DNA of 6,389 bases, from the NCBI GenBank assembly GCA_965662545.1, contig CBFIHZ010000069.1:1-6389 (forward strand), given 5' to 3'. The DNA comes from CPC320 sp002684375 (lineage in GTDB: Bacteria > Pseudomonadota > Alphaproteobacteria > Rhodobacterales > Rhodobacteraceae). The translations under genes were made by a program, and so were the position numbers. Below, piece by piece: positions 1-5,679 of this stretch. Within the stretch, counting starts at the first letter, position 1; each line of letters begins with the position of its first letter. Below the pieces are notes generated by a model. That model was not told where the DNA came from. It did not search any database and saw nothing but the letters and a program-made list of their open reading frames with translations.

Positions 1-156
1 AGCAACATGGGCATACTCACCATCATCAATGTCTAGAATGTACCAGTTGATTGCTTTGTCCAAAGGATATTTTTTGACATAATCTGACAGAGCGGAAAAG
101 AGTTCTTCTTTGCAACCTTCTTTTGGTCTGAATTTCATACAGTTAACTATGGCCAT
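1..156 (-). CDS. Partial small ABM-like (dimeric alpha/beta-barrel) protein, N-terminal 52 residues
   Basis: The frame opens with ATG at 156 and stays open to the left edge, so only the first 52 codons are present. An AAGGA ribosome binding site at 170-166 sits nine bases before the ATG and supports this start. The visible protein begins MAIVNCMKFRPKEG, followed by an amphipathic helix (KEELFSALSDYVKKY) and a second strand ending DGEYAHVA. That strand-helix-strand order matches the first half of a ferredoxin-like dimeric alpha/beta barrel of the antibiotic-biosynthesis-monooxygenase type. It resembles the product of 258-572 in layout and in several aligned positions (K/R-x-K-x-G, E-E/F, x-A-L, G-x-Y), so the two are probably tandem paralogues. 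Members of this fold include haem-degrading enzymes, monooxygenases and non-catalytic sensors; no catalytic residue is recognisable here, so no substrate is proposed. The gap to the upstream gene is 101 bases, compatible with one transcript. Confidence 0.7.
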   Translation of the reverse strand, partial: MAIVNCMKFRPKEGCKEELFSALSDYVKKYPLDKAINWYILDIDDGEYAHVA

Positions 157-190
157 AATATATATTCCTTACCTTCCAGTTATTACTCTG

Positions 191-218
191 AAACAAACGT
201 GATACGGAGTGTTTGTTT
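191..218. other. Inverted repeat AAACAAAC / GTTTGTTT between the two ABM-like genes
   Basis: An 8-bp perfect inverted repeat (191-198 and 211-218) with a 12-base spacer lies between the stop of the 258-572 gene and the start of the 156-1 gene. Read on the minus strand it could form an AT-rich hairpin, but no T-run follows, so it is a poor intrinsic terminator. It could equally be an operator for the downstream gene. Confidence 0.3.
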
Positions 219-257
219 GCTTTGACTGGTGAGACAGACCAAAGCGCAATTTTAGCT

Positions 258-572
258 TCATGAAACAGATGTGTTTTTTCTGTTTGTATCCATGATGACT
301 AAACCAGAATAAGACTGTGTTCTACTTTCACCAAAATATTCCAGCATGTGGGTAACATTATCAAGCCACTCTAAGCCTGTGACCTCATCGTCACCTATAG
401 CATCAATGCTGTCGTATTCGGAAATACTTACATACTCATTGTCGCCGATTGAAATAGCTTTGGCTACTACCGATTTTGAGTAATCGTAACCATTTAACGC
501 TTCAACAAATTCGTTTTCAAAGCCATCTTTTACTTTATATTTCACGACAGAAATAACGTTCATTTCACTCAT
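258..572 (-). CDS. Small ABM-like (dimeric alpha/beta-barrel) protein, 104 aa
   Basis: The ATG at 572 is preceded by GAGGT four bases upstream, which favours it over the second in-frame ATG three codons later. Predicted layout: strand 1 around residues 5-14 (VISVVKYKV), a helix around 18-28 (FENEFVEALNG), two strands around 34-52 (VVAKAISIG, EYVSISEY), a helix around 66-81 (GLEWLDNVTHMLEYFG) and a final strand around 87-95 (SYSGLVIMD). This beta-alpha-beta-beta-alpha-beta order and the ~100-residue length are those of stand-alone ABM-like proteins, which act as dimers. No haem-ligand or catalytic pattern is obvious, so it may be a small binding or sensor protein. There is no signal peptide, so it is probably cytoplasmic. 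It lies 119 bases downstream of the rhodanese gene and is followed by a paralogue, suggesting co-transcription and local duplication. The fold call is from pattern only. Confidence 0.72.
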   Translation of the reverse strand: MSEMNVISVVKYKVKDGFENEFVEALNGYDYSKSVVAKAISIGDNEYVSISEYDSIDAIGDDEVTGLEWLDNVTHMLEYFGESRTQSYSGLVIMDTNRKNTSVS

Positions 573-646
573 GGCAACCTCATATGTTCATATGTCTTAA
601 TATATCAATGGGGGATTTTTGGGAAACTTTAAAATGTTGCCATAGA

Positions 647-664
647 ACGTTCTTTGAGGAACGT
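647..664. other. Inverted repeat ACGTTC / GAACGT downstream of the rhodanese gene
   Basis: A 6-bp perfect stem with a 6-base loop lies 28 bases past the rhodanese stop on the minus strand. No T-run follows, so it is at best a weak terminator or RNA-stabilising hairpin. GAACGT also occurs at 645-650, making a second, overlapping palindrome GAACGTTC. Confidence 0.25.
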
Positions 665-691
665 GAATTGTTATTGGGTGTTCAACCAAAA

Positions 692-1093
692 CTAAGGTGT
701 ATAGTTCACCAGCTTATTTCCGTCTTTTTTCCATCCCATAATACCGCCTGAAAGGTGCATAGCCTTTTTGAAACCCATACTGGTCTCTAAGGCATCACGC
801 AGTATTCCTGTACGTCTGCCAGTCCTGCAATACAGAACGAATGATGTATCTGAGTCTGAAACTAACTTGGTGAATTCCTCTTGGAAATTTGGGTGCAAAG
901 ACCCAGTCTTCGTAAATGCTGTAATGGTTTTGGCGCCGTCAATAATCCCGGTATCTTTCCATTCCTCCTTGCGTCTGATGTCTACGATCACGACGCCGGT
1001 GGATTGATAAGTAATCAATTCCTTTGGAGATATGTCCTTAGCCAAAGCTGGAAGTGCCAGCATCAGAGCAATTACTGTAAGCAAAGATCTCAT
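692..1093 (-). CDS. Periplasmic single-domain rhodanese-like sulfurtransferase
   Basis: This is a 133-residue protein. Residues 1-18 form a typical Sec signal peptide (MRS, hydrophobic core LLTVIALMLALP, then ALA before K19), so the mature protein is probably periplasmic. The remainder is one rhodanese domain: an N-terminal SPKEL helix, the VVIVDIR strand with Asp38 and Arg40 of the family's D-x-R motif, the active-site loop CRTGRR at 89-94 with the persulfide-forming Cys89, and the C-terminal GGIMGWKKDG motif at 116-125. All key residues are present, so it is probably active in transferring sulfane sulfur to a thiol acceptor; the physiological acceptor is unknown. An AAAGG ribosome binding site at 1108-1104 lies inside the end of the preceding DUF1176-like frame, and the ATG is three bases after that frame's distal stop, which indicates translational coupling. 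The two ABM-like genes follow downstream. Confidence 0.93.
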   Translation of the reverse strand: MRSLLTVIALMLALPALAKDISPKELITYQSTGVVIVDIRRKEEWKDTGIIDGAKTITAFTKTGSLHPNFQEEFTKLVSDSDTSFVLYCRTGRRTGILRDALETSMGFKKAMHLSGGIMGWKKDGNKLVNYTP

Positions 1094-1096
1094 TAT

Positions 1097-1467
1097 TTAA
1101 TTACCTTTAAAGACTGTGACTGGATTTACTGCTTGGTCTTCAACGGAGTCCACATGTTACACATGGAATAATAGTCTCTCGTCCTCAATTGTCCATCTAT
1201 CACCCTCAGATTGGTCACCATGTCCCACCCATTTCTCATCATTTGAAATCTCATTGGTGTCAGGATCAAAAGCTGCATTAATCAATCCGTTGCCCGTCTT
1301 AAGGCCAACAACGTGAGATGAAGACAGTATGGGTTTAGTAAGTTGGATTGGCTTAAGTGATCCCTGGTTTGATCTTTCAACCCATATTTCAGTCAGGTTA
1401 TAAATAGCTGAACGACACCTAATCTGATTGATTGACTGCTCACCTACCGGGTATACTTGGCTCATCC
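1097..1467 (-). pseudogene. C-terminal fragment of a DUF1176-like protein with a premature stop
   Basis: This frame has lost its 5' end to the IS21 remnant. It reads through RCRSAIYNLTEIWVER, GLINAAFDPDTNEISND, WVGHGDQ and RWTIEDERLL to a TAA at 1159-1157. The order 'C-x2-A-x-YN', 'NA-x-FD-x2-T', 'G-x-GD', 'W-x-I-x-D' resembles the C-terminal part of DUF1176 proteins, a family of unknown function usually exported in proteobacteria; the usual GDCG is GHGDQ here. After the TAA the same frame stays open for 19 more codons (HVDSVEDQAVNPVTVFKGN) to a TAA at 1099-1097, immediately before the rhodanese ATG. That tight junction suggests the distal stop is the original one. An in-frame ATG at 1465 by the junction could give a 102-residue product, but with no recognisable ribosome binding site. 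Most likely a dead fragment. Confidence 0.6.
1151..1165. repeat. Direct repeat CACATG-TTA-CACATG (minus strand CATGTG-TAA-CATGTG)
   Basis: Two identical hexamers flank a trinucleotide that, on the minus strand, is the premature TAA of the DUF1176-like frame. The layout is what a 9-base in-frame insertion or partial tandem duplication would leave. Confidence 0.75.
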
Positions 1468-1942
1468 GATGAGAACAGCCAAACCTTGCGGGTGACGACA
1501 GGCTCGTCCGTGAACGCCACACTGAACGCGGCAAACTCCATTTGTGCCTGTTGGCCCGGAGGCGTCTCAAACCAACGCTCAAACTGAGTACGGACCGGTG
1601 GACTTACCTCACGCAACAACGGTTTCAGCGCTAAATAACTGCCCTCATGCCCCAACTTCATGATCTCACGCAGAAGCCTGCGACCAGCAAATCAGCAAAC
1701 GCCGCAACCCGTTCGGTTAAATACGTAGAATAAGGATCCAACACCGCGGATCACGCCGCGCGCAGGCCATCATATCGGGCCTCCAAGCTCCGCTCAATGT
1801 ATTTCGTAACCGTCTTGCGGTCGTATCCGACCTGTTGGGCGATGGCCAAGACACTCAGACCCTGTTGATTTAAATCGTTGATCAAAACGATCTCGTTAAT
1901 TCCCTGCACCCGGTTGCCTCTTCTGCTCTCCAACAGGACCAT
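1468..1942 (-). pseudogene. istA: Truncated, broken IS21-family transposase IstA (N-terminal part)
   Basis: IstA is the DDE transposase of IS21-type elements and works with the ATPase IstB, which is absent here. The probable ATG at 1942 is followed by INEIVLINDLNQQGLS and the helix-turn-helix segment AIAQQVGYDRKTVTKYIERSLE, both typical of the IstA N-terminus. A TGA at 1753-1751 interrupts it. The same frame continues past that stop as LDPYSTYLTERVAAF, then shifts by an indel near 1680-1690 into the frame carrying RLLREIMKLGHEGSY and PPVRTQFERWFETPPGQQAQ, the known spacer between the HTH and the catalytic domain. The match ends at KVWLFS, before most of the catalytic core. One nonsense codon, one frameshift and a 3' truncation make it non-functional. 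Confidence 0.85.
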
Positions 1943-2065
1943 CAAGCTTGCTTCTCGCGACCACGCCAATTTTTGAGTATTTAAGTTTCAAAAACTGTCA
2001 TGGCCGCTAATGGTAGGGAATTTTCATATACCCGTTTTGGGGAGTTTAAGGCTGGCTCTCAGACA
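1468..2065 (-). mobile_element. IS21-family element remnant (left end plus start of istA)
   Basis: The segment holds the N-terminal part of an istA transposase gene (about 1468-1942) and roughly 120 bases of upstream IS leader. The leader contains a GAAAATTCCCTACC stretch on the minus strand, a motif type common in the terminal repeats of IS21-family members, and it begins near 2065 with TGT. The rest of istA, all of istB and the right end are missing. On the 2065 side it abuts an IS481-type transposase fragment; on the 1467 side it abuts the DUF1176-like fragment. Its GC-richer composition contrasts with the AT-rich host genes. Confidence 0.75.
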
Positions 2066-2220
2066 CTGTCACGGTTGCGCCATTTCCAGGCGGTCTGCTC
2101 AGTGGTTCCATGGCGTTATGCCAAGACCCAAGCAGGTTCATCACTCGCCTGAATGATCGCCTGTATCGTTGGGGCCGTTGTCGCCTGGTTATGGGGCGGA
2201 CAAACATTGGCGTCCCCCAT
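2059..2220 (-). pseudogene. N-terminal fragment of an IS481-type transposase
   Basis: From ATG at 2220 the minus strand reads MGDANVCPPHNQATTAPTIQ, then AIIQASDEPAWVLA, a TAA at 2118-2116, then RHGTTEQTAWKWRNRDSV and a TGA at 2061-2059. The motif 'I-Q-x-S-D-E-P-A-W-V-L-A-x-R-x-G-T-T-E-Q-T-x-W-K-W-R-x-R-D-S-V' is the helix-turn-helix DNA-binding N-terminus shared by IS481-like transposases. The homology stops just after RDSV, exactly where the IS21 remnant begins, so the IS21 end probably inserted in or recombined with this gene. The catalytic DDE domain is absent. There is no clear ribosome binding site. Confidence 0.7.
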
Positions 2221-2462
2221 CAAGTTATCTCTCTGTACCGATCTTGCCATGAAAAGCCCCGAACGACGCGGATCTATGTGATTATCCACCGACCAACAAC
2301 CAGGCTTTTAAATCTTAATTCAGGTGCGGCCTTCAAATGGTATCTTTGCCAACGATTAAGTTCTTATCTCAGGATAGAAATCACTCCGGTCGAACGTGTT
2401 GTAATAACAAGTCTCATTGCACTATTTCCAGGGGCAACATGCCTTATTTGATTGTCTGGCGG
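2221..2462. other. Spacer upstream of the 203-aa gene, no gene recognised
   Basis: This should include the outer end of the IS481-type element, but no terminal inverted repeat can be identified without its partner. A plus-strand frame across 2110-2451 is antisense to the IS481 fragment in its first third and has no recognisable motif or ribosome binding site. Confidence 0.4.
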
Positions 2463-2490
2463 TTGTATCTCAGCCCAATTTGTATATCAT
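2463..2490 (+). promoter_or_regulatory. Candidate sigma70-type promoter for the 203-aa gene
   Basis: TTGTAT at 2463-2468 and TATCAT at 2485-2490 are separated by 16 bases and match the -35 and -10 consensus at four and five of six positions. Transcription would begin around 2497, leaving a leader of about 20 bases before the ATG at 2517. Confidence 0.35.
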
Positions 2491-2516
2491 AATGAAAATA
2501 TTTGGGTTGGAAAAAC

Positions 2517-3128
2517 ATGTTATCATTGATAAAAAGAAAGAATGAAGCGTCTCAAGCCGCCGCCGATTTGGAGGCTGTTTTCAGACAAGCATGTGAACAA
2601 GAAATTAAAAACTTTAAGGTGTTTCCGGAGAATTTTTTTGATAATACCTATATAGTGGGATTTATCGCGGGTGTTCTTGAAGCACTGATAGATTTGCAGT
2701 GCCTGAAAGGTAATGCGCTGTGGGCGATGAACTCGCAAAAGTGGCCCGAAAAATTAAAGTTGAATTTTCAACTTAACTTTATTCAAAATCTCGACGGTTA
2801 TCACACGAGCCTTTATCACAGGAGTTTATTGGATGAAGCCATTTCTGAAAAATTGCACAAGCTGGCTGATTTCCAGGACGCTAAGCGATATGGATTTTTG
2901 TACTGTGCATTAGTTTACAATCTTTTGCCCAAAAATTCGGATGATGAGAATACGAAAGAACAATCTGAAACTATGAAAAAAGCCCGAGATATGGCTCAGC
3001 TGAGCAATAACGATTATGATGTCAAGACGTCGTTGCTGTGCTTGACCCTGTGGGAACATATTAATAAAAATTGGGGAGAGAACAAACTCGCGAACGTTGT
3101 AGCAAAAGCATATAATAAAGTTAATTAA
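2517..3128 (+). CDS. Hypothetical mostly helical protein, 203 aa
   Basis: Not recognised. The ATG at 2517 is preferred over the TTG at 2502 because GGA lies six bases before it and a plausible promoter would leave the TTG almost without a leader. Residues 5-35 form a charged amphipathic helix (KRKNEASQAAADLEAVFRQ). Residues 44-63 are rather hydrophobic (YIVGFIAGVLEALIDL) but contain Glu and Asp, so this is more likely a buried helix than a membrane span. Later helices fall around 103-135 and 146-163, and 169-200 contains a Trp-rich end (LTLWEHINKNWGEN). There are cysteines at 26, 62, 130 and 175, no signal peptide and no known catalytic motif. It stands alone between the IS remnants and a convergent coiled-coil gene. 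The long, compositionally normal frame suggests a real gene, perhaps acquired horizontally; function cannot be assigned. Confidence 0.75.
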   Translation: MLSLIKRKNEASQAAADLEAVFRQACEQEIKNFKVFPENFFDNTYIVGFIAGVLEALIDLQCLKGNALWAMNSQKWPEKLKLNFQLNFIQNLDGYHTSLYHRSLLDEAISEKLHKLADFQDAKRYGFLYCALVYNLLPKNSDDENTKEQSETMKKARDMAQLSNNDYDVKTSLLCLTLWEHINKNWGENKLANVVAKAYNKVN

Positions 3129-3462
3129 CTTTTCCAAAGCTTACAATATTCGGTTGAGTGAAAGAAGCAGGAATTGTGCCGAGGTCTTTTCTATGTGCAT
3201 TCGATATCGCATATTCTGATAGGCAAAAATAACAAAAGTGACATGGACCCATAATCAATGTACCTCAGTCAAAGCTCAAACCTATCTTTAAAAGTGGACC
3301 TACTTTGTACATCAGATCAGGTTGCTGCTGAATGTTGTGTTTTGCGGACCGAAACCTTTCAAGCGGATGAGGTTTACCCATGGCGGTCCTCTTTCTTCGT
3401 AGAGGAGTGAGGATGAAATGTTTAGCCTGAAAGGAAGTCCGCTACCAAATCAAATTTATAAT
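3129..3462. other. Non-coding gap between two convergent genes
   Basis: No gene is supported here. The stretch contains an imperfect palindrome around 3285-3300 (AAAGTGGACCTACTTT, 12 of 16 positions symmetric) and two adjacent stem-loops described separately. No clear intrinsic terminator for the plus-strand 203-aa gene is visible directly after its stop. Confidence 0.5.
3346..3406. other. Two adjacent stem-loops, possible structured RNA
   Basis: GGACCG (3346-3351) can pair with CGGTCC (3384-3389), and directly inside it AAACC (3352-3356) with GGTTT (3371-3375), leaving an 8-base bulge (3376-3383) on one side. Overlapping the end of this, TCCTCT (3387-3392) can pair with AGAGGA (3401-3406) around an 8-base loop. 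The second stem shares three bases with the first, so the two would compete at the base. Transcription in this gap is not shown by the sequence. Confidence 0.4.
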
Positions 3463-3487
3463 TAATAAAACCCAATTCTTATTGGAT
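3463..3487 (-). terminator. Intrinsic terminator of the coiled-coil gene
   Basis: On the minus strand, 27 bases after the stop codon, ATCCAAT and ATTGGGT form a 7-bp stem (one T-G wobble) around the loop AAGA, followed at once by TTTATTAA. The stem is AT-rich but short-looped and followed by U-rich RNA, as expected for a Rho-independent terminator. Confidence 0.65.
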
Positions 3488-3514
3488 TATGAAGAAATAT
3501 TTTAATTAATCATA

Positions 3515-4222
3515 TTAAGATTCACTTTCGAAAATATCTTTACGAACCTTAATAATTGACTGCATCCTCTCATTTATTTCAGCTTTATTTTTTTTCACAA
3601 TTTCTAGGTTAGCGTCTGATATTTCTAAGAGTTCTTTGATCATATCTTCATTTTCAGCACAACTCACTAGTAACTTTTCTGCGGCAATTTTATTTTCAAC
3701 AATAGTCATTTCGTTTTTTTCTGATGTTGCAGTTTCTAAAGTCACCGACATCTCCAACATAGCTTCATTAACGCCAATTTGCTTTTCGTTGAATGCGATA
3801 ATCTCTTCGTTAGTTTCCATAATATCATCGTTAATTGCTATCAGCTGCGTATTAATAGCTGCCATTTTTTCATTAATTTTTAGAGCAGTAGTATTCAAAT
3901 CAGACCGATGTCTTAGATAATCCAACTTGGTTTTGTTTACTTGTGCGTCCAAGTAATTTTTCTGCAACCCATCAATGGCAGTGATGTTGCTGAGAACTTC
4001 AATTTTATTAGCATAAATTTCGTCAGTATTTGTATTAGCAAGTTGCCGATTGCCCACGAACGCTGCCGCGTAATTGCTTATTATCATCAGCCTAATCTCC
4101 TCAATCAAGGATCGTGATTGATGAATTAGGGCTGTATTGGCCAGAACCTGAGATTTGGCGTGAAAAATAGTCATTTCATTCTTCGTATCCATGGAATTTC
4201 GTTTTGCATCCATAACAGGCAT
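3515..4222 (-). CDS. Asparagine-ladder coiled-coil protein, 235 aa, unknown function
   Basis: The family is not recognised. The ATG at 4222 follows AAGGAAAG (4238-4231) with eight bases spacing. A weak promoter may lie at 4284-4256 (TTGCGG, 17 bases, TTTAAG). Pro occurs only at residue 2, Gly three times and Trp never, so the chain is almost certainly one long alpha-helical coiled coil. Asn is 24 of 235 residues and 21 fall on heptad spacing: 15, 29, 50; then 58, 65, 72, 79; then 89, 96 and every seventh residue from 110 to 152; then 170, 177, 191, 205, 212. The series are joined by short phase shifts. Position N+4 is nearly always Ile, Leu, Val, Met or Ala, for example IAINDD, METNEE, IAFNEK. 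That is the 'I at a, N at d' pattern known from trimeric coiled coils. There is no signal peptide or membrane segment, so it is probably cytoplasmic and oligomeric. It has its own terminator and appears monocistronic. Confidence 0.88.
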   Translation of the reverse strand: MPVMDAKRNSMDTKNEMTIFHAKSQVLANTALIHQSRSLIEEIRLMIISNYAAAFVGNRQLANTNTDEIYANKIEVLSNITAIDGLQKNYLDAQVNKTKLDYLRHRSDLNTTALKINEKMAAINTQLIAINDDIMETNEEIIAFNEKQIGVNEAMLEMSVTLETATSEKNEMTIVENKIAAEKLLVSCAENEDMIKELLEISDANLEIVKKNKAEINERMQSIIKVRKDIFESES

Positions 4223-4562
4223 TTTATTAACTTTCCTTCAAACACTGCATTGCATCTTAAACTCGGATAACTGGCAGGCCGCAAATTGTTAGTTAGAATT
4301 AAAACCGAGGTCTGTTATAGGCGGTTTTCCCAACCTCATTTTCAAATCATAAAACCACTTTTTGTATATCGCCGGCTGAAGTTTATATCAACAGATTTTT
4401 CGGAACGTGGGTAGCAAAGCGGATAAACTGATGTAAAATTTTGATCAATTAAATACTTGTTTCTATGAGAATGTTATTTGGGATTTCTCAGCATTCTATA
4501 AATAAATCTCGTCACTTTTATATGGCCGTTTGGCGATCGATAAAACGGGTCAACCAATTTTA

Positions 4563-5046
4563 AAGTACCGATAGATTTTCCTGCCTAGCCGAGCAACTTT
4601 TATGATAGTGCGCTTCTGGGAAGATTGAATAATATGATCATGGGTCAACCAGATTACTTCCTTTAGTCCTAAGTCCATAGATTTCGTAGAGAGCCCTGAA
4701 TGTTCTTCTATACCTGCAGGTTACGTTTTGCCTTTGGAAGAACTCTCTTGCGGGAACCAAAGATAGCTATGAACTAGGGTTCTTATCGTTCGCCGAACGC
4801 TCCTTTTCCAAAAGAAAATTTAATCGCGGAAAATCAAGTCTCCAGCTGCCTGTTGGCTCCGACGCAATGGAGATCGACGAATTTCGGTATCTTAAAGCGA
4901 CATGGGTTCAAAAGTTGATTTGGTGATAATATGATTAATTTCTTCTGCAAAATAGAATATTCTTGGGCCGAGAAATTTTTATCAACCTATCTCTATCAGC
5001 GTTTCTCTTACTAATTTGCAGCTTCGACTTACAAGCACGGATTTTT
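4563..5046 (-). pseudogene. Possible eroded reading frame (low confidence)
   Basis: One minus-strand frame stays mostly open for about 160 codons, interrupted by TAA at 4937, TGA at 4910, TAG at 4769 and TGA at 4640, then ending at TAA 4562. Its open pieces are 36, 8, 46, 42 and 25 codons. They include segments such as RLDFPRLNFLLEKERSANDK and RRTFRALYEIYGLRTKG that look protein-like, but no family is recognised. Chance openness in AT-rich DNA cannot be excluded. Confidence 0.2.
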
Positions 5047-5211
5047 AAAAAAAACATTTTGACCCACTAAGGCATACGGCTGCACGGTTTGCATATTTTG
5101 TGCTTGGCTCACTATATCTTGTACAGTGCCCGCCTGTATGGTATAAATCGAGTACTCCCGGGCGCCCGTGGCCGCAGTTTCTCCAGTTTTACTTATAGCG
5201 GTTGCGGGTGC
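5032..5211 (-). pseudogene. Possible 60-codon gene fragment with coding-like composition
   Basis: Between TAA at 5214-5212 and TAA at 5031-5029 the minus strand encodes 60 residues, including ISKTGETAATGAREYSIYTI, QAGTVQDIVSQAQNMQTVQP and YALVGQNVFF. First codon positions are strongly G or A and poor in T, a signature of real coding sequence. Upstream of the TAA the same frame has ATG at 5238 (MLRKLVAPR). At the far end, the T8 run (plus-strand A8 at 5047-5054) marks where a one-base deletion would join this frame to the open frame running on to 4938. It is therefore a candidate gene remnant with a nonsense codon and a homopolymer frameshift. No family is recognised. Confidence 0.3.
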
Positions 5212-5679
5212 TTATCTCGGCGCTACAAGTTTTCGCAACATTTTGGTTTGTAATTGTAATCTATACCGAGAACTACGTGTCGTTTCCGCCGAAACCATTC
5301 AGATTATGTTTAGGTGAAAAAGAAAGATCTTCGCTGATAACTGGGTTTCACGATGCTTTTAAACCTTCTGAAACTTAGTTTGATCTGCAGGCCGTGTTCA
5401 CTTTGGTCTCTTTTTTGATTTGTTTATAGTTCAACTGTTCCATTTTTGAGGGTGTCACTGAAGATGGGATTTTCACCTTTGGGTGCACCAAACTATGCCT
5501 GACAACTTATGGTAAATCTATGGATTTCTTGCCAGTAATCTTTTTACATTTACATGCATCGTATTTTGGCAGGGCTGCATAGGGTGGTCAAATATGCAGT
5601 TGATCTTTTGCCAAATCTTGTGTTTGAGAAATTGGGTTATGCGGCGATCCGGTCTGGGTCTGTGGTGCCAATTCCATCT

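Larger units (their letters stand above)
4223..5553. other. Long stretch without an intact gene, probably decayed
   Basis: No frame of convincing length with a start and a ribosome binding site is present on either strand. There are no tRNA-like or rRNA-like segments. What can be seen are minus-strand frames that look eroded (5032-5211 and 4563-5046) and short palindromes at 4787-4799 (CGTTCG-C-CGAACG), 5150-5157 (GAGTACTC) and 5159-5168 (CGGGCGCCCG). The composition is AT-rich and like that of the flanking host genes, not like the IS fragments. Confidence 0.55.

Noticed and set aside
768..1316. Three overlapping plus-strand frames opposite the rhodanese and DUF1176-like genes
   Set aside because: They are antisense shadows of better-supported minus-strand coding sequence.
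1157..1582. Single 141-residue minus-strand protein
   Set aside because: It is a chimera: upstream of about 1467 the frame runs through IS21 DNA out of frame with istA; only the part below 1467 is the DUF1176-like fragment.
2110..2451. Plus-strand 113-residue frame
   Set aside because: Its start is antisense to the IS481-type transposase fragment, it has no ribosome binding site, and its translation shows no coherent motif.
2502..2516. TTG start giving a 208-residue version of the helical protein
   Set aside because: The ATG at 2517 has a better-placed ribosome binding site, and the candidate promoter would start transcription almost at the TTG.
2523..3137. Minus-strand frames opposite the 203-aa gene
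   Set aside because: Antisense shadows without start signals.
3636..3920. Plus-strand 94-residue hydrophobic frame
   Set aside because: Antisense of the coiled-coil gene; the Ile/Ser-rich look comes from the complement of Asn/Glu-rich codons.
5375..5443. Minus-strand 22-codon frame starting MEQLNYKQIKKE
   Set aside because: Protein-like, but too short, without a ribosome binding site or neighbouring partner; not enough to call a gene.
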